Of a stretch of 64,000 nt of DNA, positions 27,849-37,250 are shown piece after piece. The translations under genes were made by a program, and so were the position numbers. Location of the stretch: NCBI GenBank assembly GCA_017624285.1, contig JAGANI010000042.1:23345-87344 (forward strand), in the 5' to 3' direction. The notes beneath the pieces are model-generated. The model did not search any database. It was not told where the DNA came from and was given only the letters and a program-made list of their open reading frames with translations. The DNA is from Clostridia bacterium (lineage in GTDB: Bacteria; Bacillota; Clostridia; Christensenellales; Borkfalkiaceae). Position 1 is the first letter of the stretch. Each line of letters starts with the position of its first letter.

Positions 27849-29372
27849 TCACATAAAATTGATAATTTGCTCGTCGTCGTCGGCTAAAATACGTTTTAGT
27901 ACTAACTTTTCACGCACTTTTTCTGAAACAACTGCCCTAAAGCCTAATACTTGAATAGTAATTAAAGGCGTCATAGCGACCATAGCGACCATACCAAAAG
28001 CAAGGTTAAGCACTTGGTTTGGATCGGGATAAATAGACGTACATACACCTACTACAAAAGGTAAAATAAACGTTGAAGTAAGCGGGCCACTTGCTACGCC
28101 ACCGGAGTCAAATGCGATTGCCGTATACATTTTTGGCACAAAGAAGGATAGCCCTAACGAAATACAATAACCCGGCACTAAATACCATAGTATTGAAAAA
28201 TCGAAAATAATCCTAATAACTGATAAACACACCGAAACGCCAACACCGATAGAAAGCGCAAGCATCATAGAAGTTTTTGTAACCGTACCACCAGTTATTT
28301 CTTCTACCTGTTTATTGAGGACGTGTACGGCAGGTTCTGCCATAACTACTACAAAGCCCAGTAGGAAAGCAAATAAAATAACGATAGCGTTGCTACCTGC
28401 AATTTGTTGACCAATTTTATTGCCAATTGGCATAAAACCAACTTCAACCGACGATAAGAAAAGCACTAAACCGATAAAGGTATAAACTATACCTACGACT
28501 ATCTTTTTGATCCTTTGTTTAGGAAGTTTAAGTACAAATATTTGTAATGCCGTAAAAAACAATACTATAAGACCTAAAGCAATAAGTACTTCCTTTGCTT
28601 TTACGCCTATAATATGGAAAATCTCTCCCCCGTTAGCGGGTATTGCATAATTATATACGTCGTAATTTAAGTTATTATTAGCCAAAAGTGATAACACTAC
28701 AATTGCTAAAACCGGACCGATTGAACATAGCGCAATAAGACCAAAGCTGTTTTCACTAGCGTTTTTACCACCGATGGTTGAAGCAACGCCTACGCCTAAC
28801 GCCATTATAAACGGAACGGTTATAGGGCCTGTCGTTACCCCGCCAGAATCAAATGCCATAGGTAAAAAAGATGCTTTGCCTGACTCAATTAATATTGCCG
28901 AAAGCATAAATAATACCATATAGAAGAACATAAGCAAGGTGGATAAATTCTTTTTAAAAACAATTTTTAAAATAGAAACCACCAAAAACAACCCTACACC
29001 CACGCCTACCGTAACGATAAGCACGGTGGAATCCATAACCTTTTCGACCTGATTTGCTAAAACGGTTAAATCAGGCTCGGCAACGGTGATAAGCACACCC
29101 ATAAAAAAGCATACTAAAATTAAAAGCCATAACTTTTTAGACTTGGTTAAACCTGAGCCAACTTGCTCACCCATAGGGGTCATAGCGATATCTGCGCCCA
29201 TATTAAACATGCCTATACCAAGTATTAAGACGATGGCGGAAATGGTAAATATTAAAATTTCCGTCACGGTTAAATTAATTGCGGGCGTAAAGGATAATAT
29301 TACTACGATAAGCGTTATTGGAAGAACCGACAAAAGTGATTCTTTAATTTTTGAAAATAATATACTAATCAT
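27849..29372 (-). CDS. DUF1538 multi-pass membrane protein
   Basis: About 507 residues and roughly a dozen hydrophobic segments, arranged as two repeated halves. Each half carries DSGGV(T/A)(T/S)GP followed by F(I/L)..G.G..., as in FDSGGVTTGPITVPFI and FDSGGVASGPLTSTFI, and an AEP motif. This matches DUF1538, a transporter-like family often found beside PII proteins. I start it at the ATG at 29372 with AAAGGAG five bases upstream instead of a GTG six bases earlier that lies inside the ribosome site. Transport substrate unknown. Confidence 0.75.
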   Translation of the reverse strand: MISILFSKIKESLLSVLPITLIVVILSFTPAINLTVTEILIFTISAIVLILGIGMFNMGADIAMTPMGEQVGSGLTKSKKLWLLILVCFFMGVLITVAEPDLTVLANQVEKVMDSTVLIVTVGVGVGLFLVVSILKIVFKKNLSTLLMFFYMVLFMLSAILIESGKASFLPMAFDSGGVTTGPITVPFIMALGVGVASTIGGKNASENSFGLIALCSIGPVLAIVVLSLLANNNLNYDVYNYAIPANGGEIFHIIGVKAKEVLIALGLIVLFFTALQIFVLKLPKQRIKKIVVGIVYTFIGLVLFLSSVEVGFMPIGNKIGQQIAGSNAIVILFAFLLGFVVVMAEPAVHVLNKQVEEITGGTVTKTSMMLALSIGVGVSVCLSVIRIIFDFSILWYLVPGYCISLGLSFFVPKMYTAIAFDSGGVASGPLTSTFILPFVVGVCTSIYPDPNQVLNLAFGMVAMVAMTPLITIQVLGFRAVVSEKVREKLVLKRILADDDEQIINFM

Positions 29373-29470
29373 CGGCACTCCTTTTTATTTTTTATTATTA
29401 TACAATAAAAATAAAAATAAATCAAGATATGTAATATTGTTTTATTTGATTAACAATATGTATACAATTT

Positions 29471-29493
29471 AAAAGGGGCTAAATGCCCCTTTA
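29471..29493 (-). terminator. Rho-independent terminator
   Basis: Hairpin AAAGGGGC/GCCCCTTT downstream of the gene ending at 29496. Confidence 0.75.
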
Positions 29494-29495
29494 CG

Positions 29496-30245
29496 TTATT
29501 TATTATTAAATTTCTTATCACGTATACGCCAGTATAAAACGGATAGTGGTATAAGCGTTTGCGACGGTAAATAAAACGTCCATATAATACTAATATCTGG
29601 ATGCGATAATTTGTACAAAAAGGAAGACTCTTCCACAATAATATAAGCGCCTTCTTCATAACTAATACCGACTTCTAACCCAACGAAGATGTCGCATAAA
29701 ACAAATAGTATTAACCCTATTGCAAAAAGTTTATCTACCTTAAAGTTAAAGCATGCAAATATACAGTTAAGCACCAAATTAGCAAAGTAAAATACCGTGA
29801 TGGTTAATAGCCAATCGACTTTAAAACCTGTAACAGCCAACGATATAAATATACCTGCTATTACCACTAAAACGCGCACTAATAAATGGGCTTTACGTCT
29901 TTTTAGGTCTACTTCACTAAAAAATAGCCTTAAAAAGTAGCAAATATGCGCGAAAGAAAATACCGCCATTGCAACTGTTTGTAAGCTATCAAACGGTGCA
30001 AAACAATTCAACAGCACCAAAAATAAATCTGCAATAACGGTAAAAAATAAAGCCAAACTAGTTAGGTATGATTTTTTATCGTTATATAAAATTATTAACG
30101 AGTATATAAACGATACCGTAATTGCGATAAACTGCGTTATATTTACGATATCCCCCGAAGCAAAAAGGATAATCGGGTACAAAATAGATTGTATTGCGAC
30201 AAAAACGACGGATAACGTATATAGTGATTTTTTAGTTAAGCCCAT
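29496..30245 (-). CDS. Polytopic membrane protein, possibly YhhN-like
   Basis: A 249-residue protein with about eight hydrophobic segments. Two acidic membrane motifs, TVIADLFLVLL and LFVLCDIFVGL, recall the paired Asp of the YhhN/TMEM86 (lysoplasmalogenase-like) family, but overall similarity is weak. It starts right after the YwaF-like gene without a clear ribosome site, which suggests translational coupling. Function uncertain. Confidence 0.5.
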   Translation of the reverse strand: MGLTKKSLYTLSVVFVAIQSILYPIILFASGDIVNITQFIAITVSFIYSLIILYNDKKSYLTSLALFFTVIADLFLVLLNCFAPFDSLQTVAMAVFSFAHICYFLRLFFSEVDLKRRKAHLLVRVLVVIAGIFISLAVTGFKVDWLLTITVFYFANLVLNCIFACFNFKVDKLFAIGLILFVLCDIFVGLEVGISYEEGAYIIVEESSFLYKLSHPDISIIWTFYLPSQTLIPLSVLYWRIRDKKFNNK

Positions 30246-30250
30246 AGTTA

Positions 30251-31063
30251 TTACTTATTTTGAGCCTTTGCTTTAATATATAAAACAAGTTTTGCGATAT
30301 AAAAAACTATAGTCGAAACGATGCAAAAACCGATTGCGTAAATAAGTATAAACACTATTGGATGAACGTGTGGCTGGATTGCACTTAAAATGGGCAAGTC
30401 GCAAGATTCGTAAGGACCTACGTAGAACATATTAAATGATTCTTCAGTTTCTGGAAGAGCAAAGTGCATAATGATATTTAACGCCAAAGCAATTAGCAAG
30501 CATACGCAAAAAACTATCATCGCCGTATAAAGGAACTTAAAATCGAGTTTTTTACGGTTAACCACTAATAACAATACGCCGATTACCACCATAGTAGAGT
30601 GGTGGTACATAGTTTGTATGTTGTTACCTATCCTTTCACCTAAAACCGTGGTCGGGAGAATCATTACGATTGCACCTGCAAAAAGACCAAACGTTGCAAG
30701 ATATGAAATGCAAGCATCTCTAACCTTGCCGTCTTTTAAGAAAATAGCAAGTGGTAAAATGTATAACGGTGTCGAACAGAACTGGAACGGAAACTGCTTC
30801 CAATCGTAATCCCACGTAGGCACACCGTCAACTAGTTCGAAAGCGATAACGGTTTCTTTATAAATTTCAAACAAAAATATGGTTATCCATGCGATAAACA
30901 TAATTTTTTTGATAGTTTTATCGTTTGCGTCCTTGAAAAAATAAGCAATAAGCACCGTAGCAACAAGCATGATAACTAGCCACATAATATGGTACCAGCC
31001 GTAAACTGCGGGTTCAGCCATCCTACCTGAAAGCGCGTAAACAATTTTTTCAAATAAATTCAT
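30251..31063 (-). CDS. YwaF/TMEM164-like membrane protein
   Basis: Integral membrane protein, 270 residues, about seven segments. WYHIMWLVIML at the start, then FPFQFCSTPLYILPLAIFL and YHHSTMVVIGVLLL resemble the YwaF/TMEM164 family (conserved membrane proteins of unknown function). GGAGGATT precedes the ATG. Forms a pair with the following membrane gene. Confidence 0.55.
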   Translation of the reverse strand: MNLFEKIVYALSGRMAEPAVYGWYHIMWLVIMLVATVLIAYFFKDANDKTIKKIMFIAWITIFLFEIYKETVIAFELVDGVPTWDYDWKQFPFQFCSTPLYILPLAIFLKDGKVRDACISYLATFGLFAGAIVMILPTTVLGERIGNNIQTMYHHSTMVVIGVLLLVVNRKKLDFKFLYTAMIVFCVCLLIALALNIIMHFALPETEESFNMFYVGPYESCDLPILSAIQPHVHPIVFILIYAIGFCIVSTIVFYIAKLVLYIKAKAQNK

Positions 31064-31141
31064 ACAAATCCTCCACTTGCGTTTTTACGTCAAACCAAAC
31101 AAAAGACGTATACGTTAAAATAAACTACCCCCGTTAGGGCA

Positions 31142-32101
31142 TTAAGCCTTATTTTTGATACGGTTAAGCACAGCATCCATTGTGGGAAGCGACGGTATAG
31201 CGCCGTAACCCTCTACACATAAACTTGCAACGGCGTTGCCAAACGTAGCAAAATCACACGCTTCGTTAAGGCTGATTTCACTAGGTTTTTTGCCAATTTC
31301 TGTAAGCTTATACAAAAAGCCACCGAAAAATGAATCCCCAGCGCCAGTAGCGTCGACCGCATTTGCCTTAAAACCAACAACGATTGCGCCACCTTCTTTA
31401 TTAACGACGTAAGCACCGTCCTTGCCTAAAGTGATAATTGCAACCGATACGCCTTTATTTAAAAGAACTTCCCCTGCCTTAACGTAATCGGTTTCACCAG
31501 TTAAAAGTAAAGTTTCTTCATCAGAAATTTTAACGATATCAGCATAGCTTAATAAAGAGCGCATTTTTTTAATTGCCAAAGCTTCGTTAGCCCATAGTGA
31601 TTTACGGTAATTTGGGTCGTAAGAAACTGTTACGCCTAATTTTTTTGCAGTTTTTACAGCAAAAAGCGTAGCGTCTGCGCTAGGGCAATCCGTCATCGAA
31701 ACCGAACCAACGTGTAAAACTTGACTATTACGGATAATATCTACCGAAACGTCTTTTTTTGTAAGCATTTTATCAGCACCGTGTTGACGCGCAAAAGAAA
31801 ACTCCCTTTCCCCATTAGGTGCAACTGCTACAAAAGCAAGCGTTGTAAAATAATTTTTATCTAAGACAAAACCATTTGCATTTATGCCGTTAGCGATTAA
31901 CGTTTGTTTTAAAAACTTACCGTGCATATCAAGCCCAGCTTTACCGATAAACGCCGTTTTACCACCAAGTTTGCTTACGCAAGCAACCACGTTAGCAGGA
32001 GCGCCACCTGCATTTTGCGCGAATAAGTTTTGTCCGTCTTTGTTTTTACCTTGTTCTGTAAAATCTATAAGCATTTCACCAAGGGCGGTAACGTTATACA
32101 T
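31142..32101 (-). CDS. PfkB family sugar kinase, fructokinase-like
   Basis: Ribokinase/PfkB-fold kinase of 319 residues that would phosphorylate a sugar with ATP. Sugar-binding start GEMLIDFTEQG, NAGGAPANVVACVSKLGG, and the catalytic anion-hole motif VDATGAGDSFFGGFL are intact. The pattern is closest to fructokinases (ScrK type), but substrate cannot be fixed. No sugar transporter or hydrolase adjoins. Confidence 0.85.
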   Translation of the reverse strand: MYNVTALGEMLIDFTEQGKNKDGQNLFAQNAGGAPANVVACVSKLGGKTAFIGKAGLDMHGKFLKQTLIANGINANGFVLDKNYFTTLAFVAVAPNGEREFSFARQHGADKMLTKKDVSVDIIRNSQVLHVGSVSMTDCPSADATLFAVKTAKKLGVTVSYDPNYRKSLWANEALAIKKMRSLLSYADIVKISDEETLLLTGETDYVKAGEVLLNKGVSVAIITLGKDGAYVVNKEGGAIVVGFKANAVDATGAGDSFFGGFLYKLTEIGKKPSEISLNEACDFATFGNAVASLCVEGYGAIPSLPTMDAVLNRIKNKA

Positions 32102-32306
32102 AAAAGCACCTCAAATAGTTATTTAGTTTATTATAAACCATAAGGTTATAATAAATCTATCGTTTTTTACAAATTTTATCAAAAATTCTTAAATTTTTTA
32201 AAAACAATGACGTTATTGGTCAAAAAAATATTAAATTTTATTGAAAACTCTTAGATTTTATTGTATTATTAAAACGTTAAAAGTCTTTTTAATAAAAGGA
32301 GCTCGT

Positions 32307-33566
32307 ATGAAAATTAAAACGGTGGATTTACCCCTTGATAAAGCCCTTTTAATTACCCCACCCCCGCAAAAAAAGGTAGTTAAACCAAGTAGGCTGTTTT
32401 CGACGCTGATAAGGATAATTTCCGCACCCGATTTAATAGCAACTAAATTTACATTTAAAAAAGAACGCATGGATTTAGCAGGCAAAGGTCCTTATTTGGT
32501 TTTGATGAACCACTCTGCATTTATCGACCTTAAAATTGCTTTTAAACTTTTATACCCCAAACGTTTTTACATCGTTATGACAACAGACGGTATGGTTGGT
32601 AAAAAATGGCTTATGGAGCAAATCGGTTGCATCCCTACTAAAAAGTTTGTACCTGATATGTCGCTAGTTGCTAGCTTAAACGACGCGTTAAACAACCAAA
32701 AAATAAGCGTGTTAATGTTTCCGGAGGCAGGGTATTCTTTTGACGGAACGGCAACGGCATTACCCAAAAAATTTGGTACGATAATTAAAAAATTAGGCGT
32801 ACCGGTAGTAACCATTATAACTGACGGTGCTTATTTAAGACAGCCCCTATATAATAACCTTTTAACGCGTAAAGTTAAAACAAGCGCTAAGATGAAGTGC
32901 TTGTTAACCAAAGATGAAATTGCTTTATTATCTTCAAAAGAAATTGACGATTTAATCGAGAAGGAATTTACCTTTGACAACTTTAAAGCGCAATACGATA
33001 ACAAAATTAAGATAACCGAAAATACGCGTGCTGAAGGTTTAAACCGTATATTATATAAATGCCCAAATTGTAAAAAAGAAGGGCTTATGCAAACAAAACA
33101 CGACACTATAACCTGCAACGGGTGTGGTAAAACGTATCATCTAACCGAATACGGTAATATTACCACCAGTAATAACGATGCTGAATTTAATTTTGTTTCC
33201 GACTGGTATAAATGGGAGCGCGAAGAAGTTAAAAAAGAACTTTTATCTAACGACTATAAGTTAGACGTAGACGTTGATATAGGCATACTAAACGATTATA
33301 AAGCTTTGTATATGGTTGGTAGTGGCAGACTAACACACGACAAAAACGGCTTTAACCTCTTTGATAAAGACGGCAATCTACTTTATAGCCAAACGCCTAC
33401 TTTTACGTATTCGTTAAACGCTGATTTTTATTGGTATGAAATCGGCGACGTAATAAGCATTGGCGATAACAATAGGCTTTATTACCTATTCCCTAAACAA
33501 AAAGACGTTGTAGCAAAAACCCGTCTAGCAACTGAAGAACTTTATAAAATAATAAAAAAACAGTAA
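32307..33566 (+). CDS. PlsC-like acyltransferase with zinc ribbon
   Basis: A 419-residue protein. PlsC acyltransferase domain (about 30-230) has the catalytic motif NHSAFID (variant of NHxxxxD) and FPEAGYSFDG (variant of FPEG). It is followed by a small zinc ribbon (CPNC...CNGC, about 255-285) and a C-terminal beta-rich region. This architecture would place an acyl group on a lipid at the membrane; substrate not known. The ATG at 32307 has AAAAGGAG upstream; the frame is open 66 bases further but without a ribosome site. It is a lone plus-strand gene ending in a terminator. Confidence 0.78.
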   Translation: MKIKTVDLPLDKALLITPPPQKKVVKPSRLFSTLIRIISAPDLIATKFTFKKERMDLAGKGPYLVLMNHSAFIDLKIAFKLLYPKRFYIVMTTDGMVGKKWLMEQIGCIPTKKFVPDMSLVASLNDALNNQKISVLMFPEAGYSFDGTATALPKKFGTIIKKLGVPVVTIITDGAYLRQPLYNNLLTRKVKTSAKMKCLLTKDEIALLSSKEIDDLIEKEFTFDNFKAQYDNKIKITENTRAEGLNRILYKCPNCKKEGLMQTKHDTITCNGCGKTYHLTEYGNITTSNNDAEFNFVSDWYKWEREEVKKELLSNDYKLDVDVDIGILNDYKALYMVGSGRLTHDKNGFNLFDKDGNLLYSQTPTFTYSLNADFYWYEIGDVISIGDNNRLYYLFPKQKDVVAKTRLATEELYKIIKKQ

Positions 33567-33587
33567 CTTTATAAAAAATGGCAAAAC

Positions 33588-33621
33588 AAAAAGGAACGTG
33601 TTAAAAACCGTTCCTTTTTTA
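33588..33621 (+). terminator. Rho-independent terminator of the PlsC-like gene
   Basis: AAAAAGGAACG/CGTTCCTTTTT hairpin with long T tract; its symmetry could also end transcripts from the other side. Confidence 0.8.
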
Positions 33622-33668
33622 TTGAAAATTTAATTTTAATATACGTTTAATGCCTTAACGGGGTCGAT

Positions 33669-34691
33669 TTAACGCTGTACCCTGCCAGAAGCGTCGCCAC
33701 CAGCTAAACGCAAAACTTCTTTAACGGTAACACGGTTAAAATCGCCTTCAACAGTTTGTTTTAAAGCTGAAGCAGCAACGGCAAACTCTATAACGGATTG
33801 CGCGTCAAAACCAGATTTAATTGCATAAATAAGCCCTGCGCCGAAACTATCGCCACCACCAACACGATCGACGATATGTAAATCGTAGTGTTTAGAAAAG
33901 TAATAGTCGTTACCGTCAAAAAGCATTGCCGACCAGCCGTTATCACTAGCGGAAATAGATTCCCTTAAAGTGATAGCAACCTTTTTTACGCCGTAAATAT
34001 CTGCAATTTGTTTTGCAACTGATTTATAACCGTCTTTATTTAATTTACCGCCATAAATATTAGTATCTAAAGCTTCGATACCAAAAACGTCTTTAGCGTC
34101 TTCTTCATTAGCGATACAAACGTCTACGTATTTAATTAAATCGGTCATAACGGATTTAGCACTCTCCCTAGACCAAAGTTTGCTACGATAATTTAAATCG
34201 CAAGAAACGGTTAAGCCCATTTTTTTAGCAGTTTTTACCGCTTTTAAACAGATAGACGGTAAGTTACCACCGAGCGCAGGCGTAATGCCTGTAAAATGAA
34301 ACCAATCAGCATCGGCAAAGATTGCTTGCCAGTCAAAATCAGATTCATCTGCTAAAGCGATTGCTGAATATGCCCTATCGTAAATACAATTAGAGCCTCT
34401 TACTGAAGCGCCTTTTTCTAAAAAGTAAATACCAACCCTATCGCCACCACGGGTAATGGCGCTTGTATCAACGCCAAAATATCTTAAACTATCAACAGCG
34501 CCTTGACCTATTGCGTGCGTTGGTAATTTTGTAACGTATTTAGAATCTAACCCAAAGTTTGCAAGCGACACGGCAACGTTTGCTTCACCACCGCCGTAGG
34601 TAGCGTTTAACCTATCGTTTTGCAAAAACCTGTTATATCCCTCCGGGGATAAACGAAGCATAATCTCGCCAAAAGTTACAACCTTTTTCAT
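33669..34691 (-). CDS. kdgK: 2-keto-3-deoxygluconate kinase
   Basis: PfkB-family kinase of 340 residues that makes KDPG from 2-keto-3-deoxygluconate. GEIMLRLSPEG at the start, YGGGEANVAVSLA and DRVGGGDSFGAGLIYA (catalytic Asp and anion hole) are present. The longer length and the neighbourhood (KDPG aldolase, SDR, uxuA, uxaC) identify it as KdgK instead of another PfkB kinase. Last gene of the glucuronate operon. Confidence 0.9.
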   Translation of the reverse strand: MKKVVTFGEIMLRLSPEGYNRFLQNDRLNATYGGGEANVAVSLANFGLDSKYVTKLPTHAIGQGAVDSLRYFGVDTSAITRGGDRVGIYFLEKGASVRGSNCIYDRAYSAIALADESDFDWQAIFADADWFHFTGITPALGGNLPSICLKAVKTAKKMGLTVSCDLNYRSKLWSRESAKSVMTDLIKYVDVCIANEEDAKDVFGIEALDTNIYGGKLNKDGYKSVAKQIADIYGVKKVAITLRESISASDNGWSAMLFDGNDYYFSKHYDLHIVDRVGGGDSFGAGLIYAIKSGFDAQSVIEFAVAASALKQTVEGDFNRVTVKEVLRLAGGDASGRVQR

Positions 34692-34735
34692 ATAAAAACT
34701 CCTAAACGCGGGATACGTACCCTATCATTTTTTAA

Positions 34736-35290
34736 TTATTGCTTATTATAAAGCTCAAGCGCTTCTTTTACGAAGAAGCTTCCACCAATGGCCTCAACCT
34801 TATCAAATGCCAAAAACTCGTCAATATTAGACCTATCAACGCCACCAGTCGGGATAAATTTTACTTGTGGAAATGGCGCTGAAAGCGCCTTTAACGCCTT
34901 TAAGCCACCATATACGTTTGCAGGAAAAAACTTTACGGTAGTAATGCCGTATTCAAGCGCTTTGATAATCTCCGTAGGGGTAACGCACCCAGGATAATAC
35001 GGGATTTTTTTGCGCTTGCAAATTTTTGCAGTTTGTTCAGAAAAACCTGGTGAAACTATAAACTTAGCACCTGCTTTTATTGCGCTTTTGCATTGTTTGC
35101 CATTAATAACCGTCCCTGCGCCGATAAGCATATCGGGGTAATCTTTTACCGCTTTTACGATAGCGTCGTACGCGCAAGAAGTGCGAAAAGTAATCTCTGC
35201 GCAATTAATATTGTTACGTTTTAACGCTGGCAAAATAGTATCTACTTCGCCAATATCTTTAATAACTACAACTGGTATAAACTTTTCCAT
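34736..35290 (-). CDS. eda: KDPG/KHG aldolase
   Basis: Class I aldolase cleaving KDPG to pyruvate and glyceraldehyde-3-phosphate. The 184-residue barrel has the proton-transfer Glu32 (AEITFRT), the Schiff-base Lys in TTVKFFPA, and the phosphate-binding FIPTGGV. It is slightly shorter at the N-terminus than usual. AAGGTGG precedes the ATG, right after the stop of the SDR gene. Feeds the glucuronate route into central metabolism. Confidence 0.9.
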   Translation of the reverse strand: MEKFIPVVVIKDIGEVDTILPALKRNNINCAEITFRTSCAYDAIVKAVKDYPDMLIGAGTVINGKQCKSAIKAGAKFIVSPGFSEQTAKICKRKKIPYYPGCVTPTEIIKALEYGITTVKFFPANVYGGLKALKALSAPFPQVKFIPTGGVDRSNIDEFLAFDKVEAIGGSFFVKEALELYNKQ

Positions 35291-35298
35291 AACCCACC

Positions 35299-36153
35299 TT
35301 ACACGCCCGAATATGCCGAGAAGCCACCGTCAATCGGCAATACAACGCCCGTGATAAACCCAGACGCTTTGTTATCTAAAAGGAATAATAAACCGCCTTC
35401 TAATTCTTCCGTCTTGCCAAACCTACCCATAGGCGTAGCGTTTAATATCTTACCCGTCCTTGGCGTAGGTGTGCCGTCGTCGTTAAATAATAATTTAGCG
35501 TTTTGTTTTGTTGAGAAGAACCCCGGCGCAATAGCGTTTACCCTAATACCTACCTTAGAAAAATGTACGGCAAGCCTTTGTGTAAAGTTTGACACGGCAG
35601 ATTTTGCCCCAGAATACGCTGGGATTTTAGTAAGAGGCGTAAAAGCGTTCATTGAAGAAACGTTTAATATAGAACAACCTTCCCTGCCAACCATTTGTTT
35701 AGCAAAAACTTGAGTGGGGATAAGCGTACCTAAAAAATTTAGATTAAAGACGCCTTCTACACCTTCGGTTGAAAGATTAAAAAAGGTTTTAATATCATCT
35801 TTAAAAATATCGCCGTCTTCGTAATACTCTTTATCGGTAGTGGCTTTAGGGTTGTTGCCTCCTGCGCCGTTTATTAAAATATCACATTTACCGAAGTCTT
35901 TTTCGATTAAAGACGCAACTTCTTCACAACGGGCTTTATCTAAAACGTCGCAAACGTACGGTTTTGCAATACCACCTTCGTCAATGATTTGTTTATGAAC
36001 TTCACTAATATTTTCGATATGCCTACCAAGTAACGCAACCTTAGCGCCTGCGCGCGCAAGCACTAACGAAAAATAACTACAAAGCACACCACCTGCACCC
36101 GTAACCACTGCTACTTTACCGCTTAAATCTGTATTTAAAACGTTTTGCTTCAT
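35299..36153 (-). CDS. SDR D-mannonate oxidoreductase (fructuronate reductase)
   Basis: Short-chain dehydrogenase of 284 residues, assigned to NAD(P)-dependent fructuronate to mannonate reduction. Rossmann motif TGAGGVLCSYF, NGAGGNNP (the family form of NAG), the catalytic Ser region NVSSMNAF, YSGAKSAV (YxxxK) and DGGFSAYSGV are visible. Function rests mainly on position between uxuA and KDPG aldolase and on the resemblance to the Gram-positive SDR-type mannonate oxidoreductases. ATG at 36153 has GAGGTG six bases upstream; a GTG inside that site is not the start. Confidence 0.82.
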   Translation of the reverse strand: MKQNVLNTDLSGKVAVVTGAGGVLCSYFSLVLARAGAKVALLGRHIENISEVHKQIIDEGGIAKPYVCDVLDKARCEEVASLIEKDFGKCDILINGAGGNNPKATTDKEYYEDGDIFKDDIKTFFNLSTEGVEGVFNLNFLGTLIPTQVFAKQMVGREGCSILNVSSMNAFTPLTKIPAYSGAKSAVSNFTQRLAVHFSKVGIRVNAIAPGFFSTKQNAKLLFNDDGTPTPRTGKILNATPMGRFGKTEELEGGLLFLLDNKASGFITGVVLPIDGGFSAYSGV

Positions 36154-36193
36154 AAAAAACACCTCGCCTTTTATTTATTAAAGCCTTTTAGGC

Positions 36194-37246
36194 TTATTTA
36201 TTTTTTAATAAACTTTCACACGCTTCGAAAAGCCCATTAATATAAGTAGCGCCAAGCGCCCTATCGTATAAACCGTAGCCGGGTTTACCGACCTCACCCC
36301 AGATCATCCTGCCATGGTCGGGTCTTACGTAGCCGTCAAAGTTGTTTTGCACCAACGCTTTTACTACCGCAAAAGCATCGATAGACCCGCAGGAAGATAA
36401 ATGAGCGCGCTCTTCAAACGAACCGTCGTCTAAAAGCTTAACATTACGTATATGCATAAAAGCGATTCTATCCGCCTTAGCGTACTTTTCTACAAGTTTA
36501 GGTATATCGTTAAAAGACGCGCAACCTAAACTACCCGTACAAAAACATAGCGCGTTATAAGGACTATCAACTATTTTTAACAACCTATCTAAACTTTGCT
36601 CGTTAGTGATAATCCTAGGTAAACCGAAAATCGGATACGGGGGATCGTCTGGGTGGATTGCCATCTTGACGTCGCACTCCTCGGCAACGGGTATGATTTT
36701 TGTTAAAAATCTTTCAAGATTGCGCCATAAACCCTCTTCGCCAAGTTTGCCGTAAGCATAAATTAACTCACGCACTTCGTCTTGAGTGTAACTTGCATCC
36801 CAGCCTGGTAAATGTATATCGTCTTTTAAAGGGTCTAATCCGTTTAACTGCTCAAAATACATTACTAAACTTGTTGAACCGTCTTTTGCCTTTTTATCTA
36901 GCTGAGTCCTTGTCCAATCGAATACAGGCATAAAATTATAAGTTATACATTTTACACCAACTTTAGCGCATCGACGGATATTTTCAGCATAGACGTCGAT
37001 ATACTCATCACACTTACCACGTCCAAGTTTTATATCTTCATGCACGGGAACGGATTCAACAATATCAAAGATAAGCCCGTGTTTATCGCACTCGTCTTTA
37101 ATAAAATTTAAACTATCCATAGGCCAAACTTCGCCCGGTTTTACGTCGTATACTGCTGATACTACCGAACGCATCCCCGGAATTTGCGAAATGTTTTGTA
37201 GCGTAACGGGGTCGCTAATACCATACCAACGGAAAGAAAGTTTCAT
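36194..37246 (-). CDS. uxuA: Mannonate dehydratase
   Basis: Metal-dependent TIM-barrel enzyme that dehydrates D-mannonate to 2-keto-3-deoxygluconate. Opening MKLSFRWYG fits the family, and AIHPDDPP, CFCTGSLG and HIRNV with HSSCGSID-like segment (HLSSCGSIDAF) and RPDHGRM give the active-site residues. The ATG at 37246 has TTTGGAG upstream and lies four bases after the uxaC stop; a longer reading would run into uxaC. About 350 residues, normal length. Confidence 0.93.
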   Translation of the reverse strand: MKLSFRWYGISDPVTLQNISQIPGMRSVVSAVYDVKPGEVWPMDSLNFIKDECDKHGLIFDIVESVPVHEDIKLGRGKCDEYIDVYAENIRRCAKVGVKCITYNFMPVFDWTRTQLDKKAKDGSTSLVMYFEQLNGLDPLKDDIHLPGWDASYTQDEVRELIYAYGKLGEEGLWRNLERFLTKIIPVAEECDVKMAIHPDDPPYPIFGLPRIITNEQSLDRLLKIVDSPYNALCFCTGSLGCASFNDIPKLVEKYAKADRIAFMHIRNVKLLDDGSFEERAHLSSCGSIDAFAVVKALVQNNFDGYVRPDHGRMIWGEVGKPGYGLYDRALGATYINGLFEACESLLKNK

Positions 37247-37250
37247 GTTT

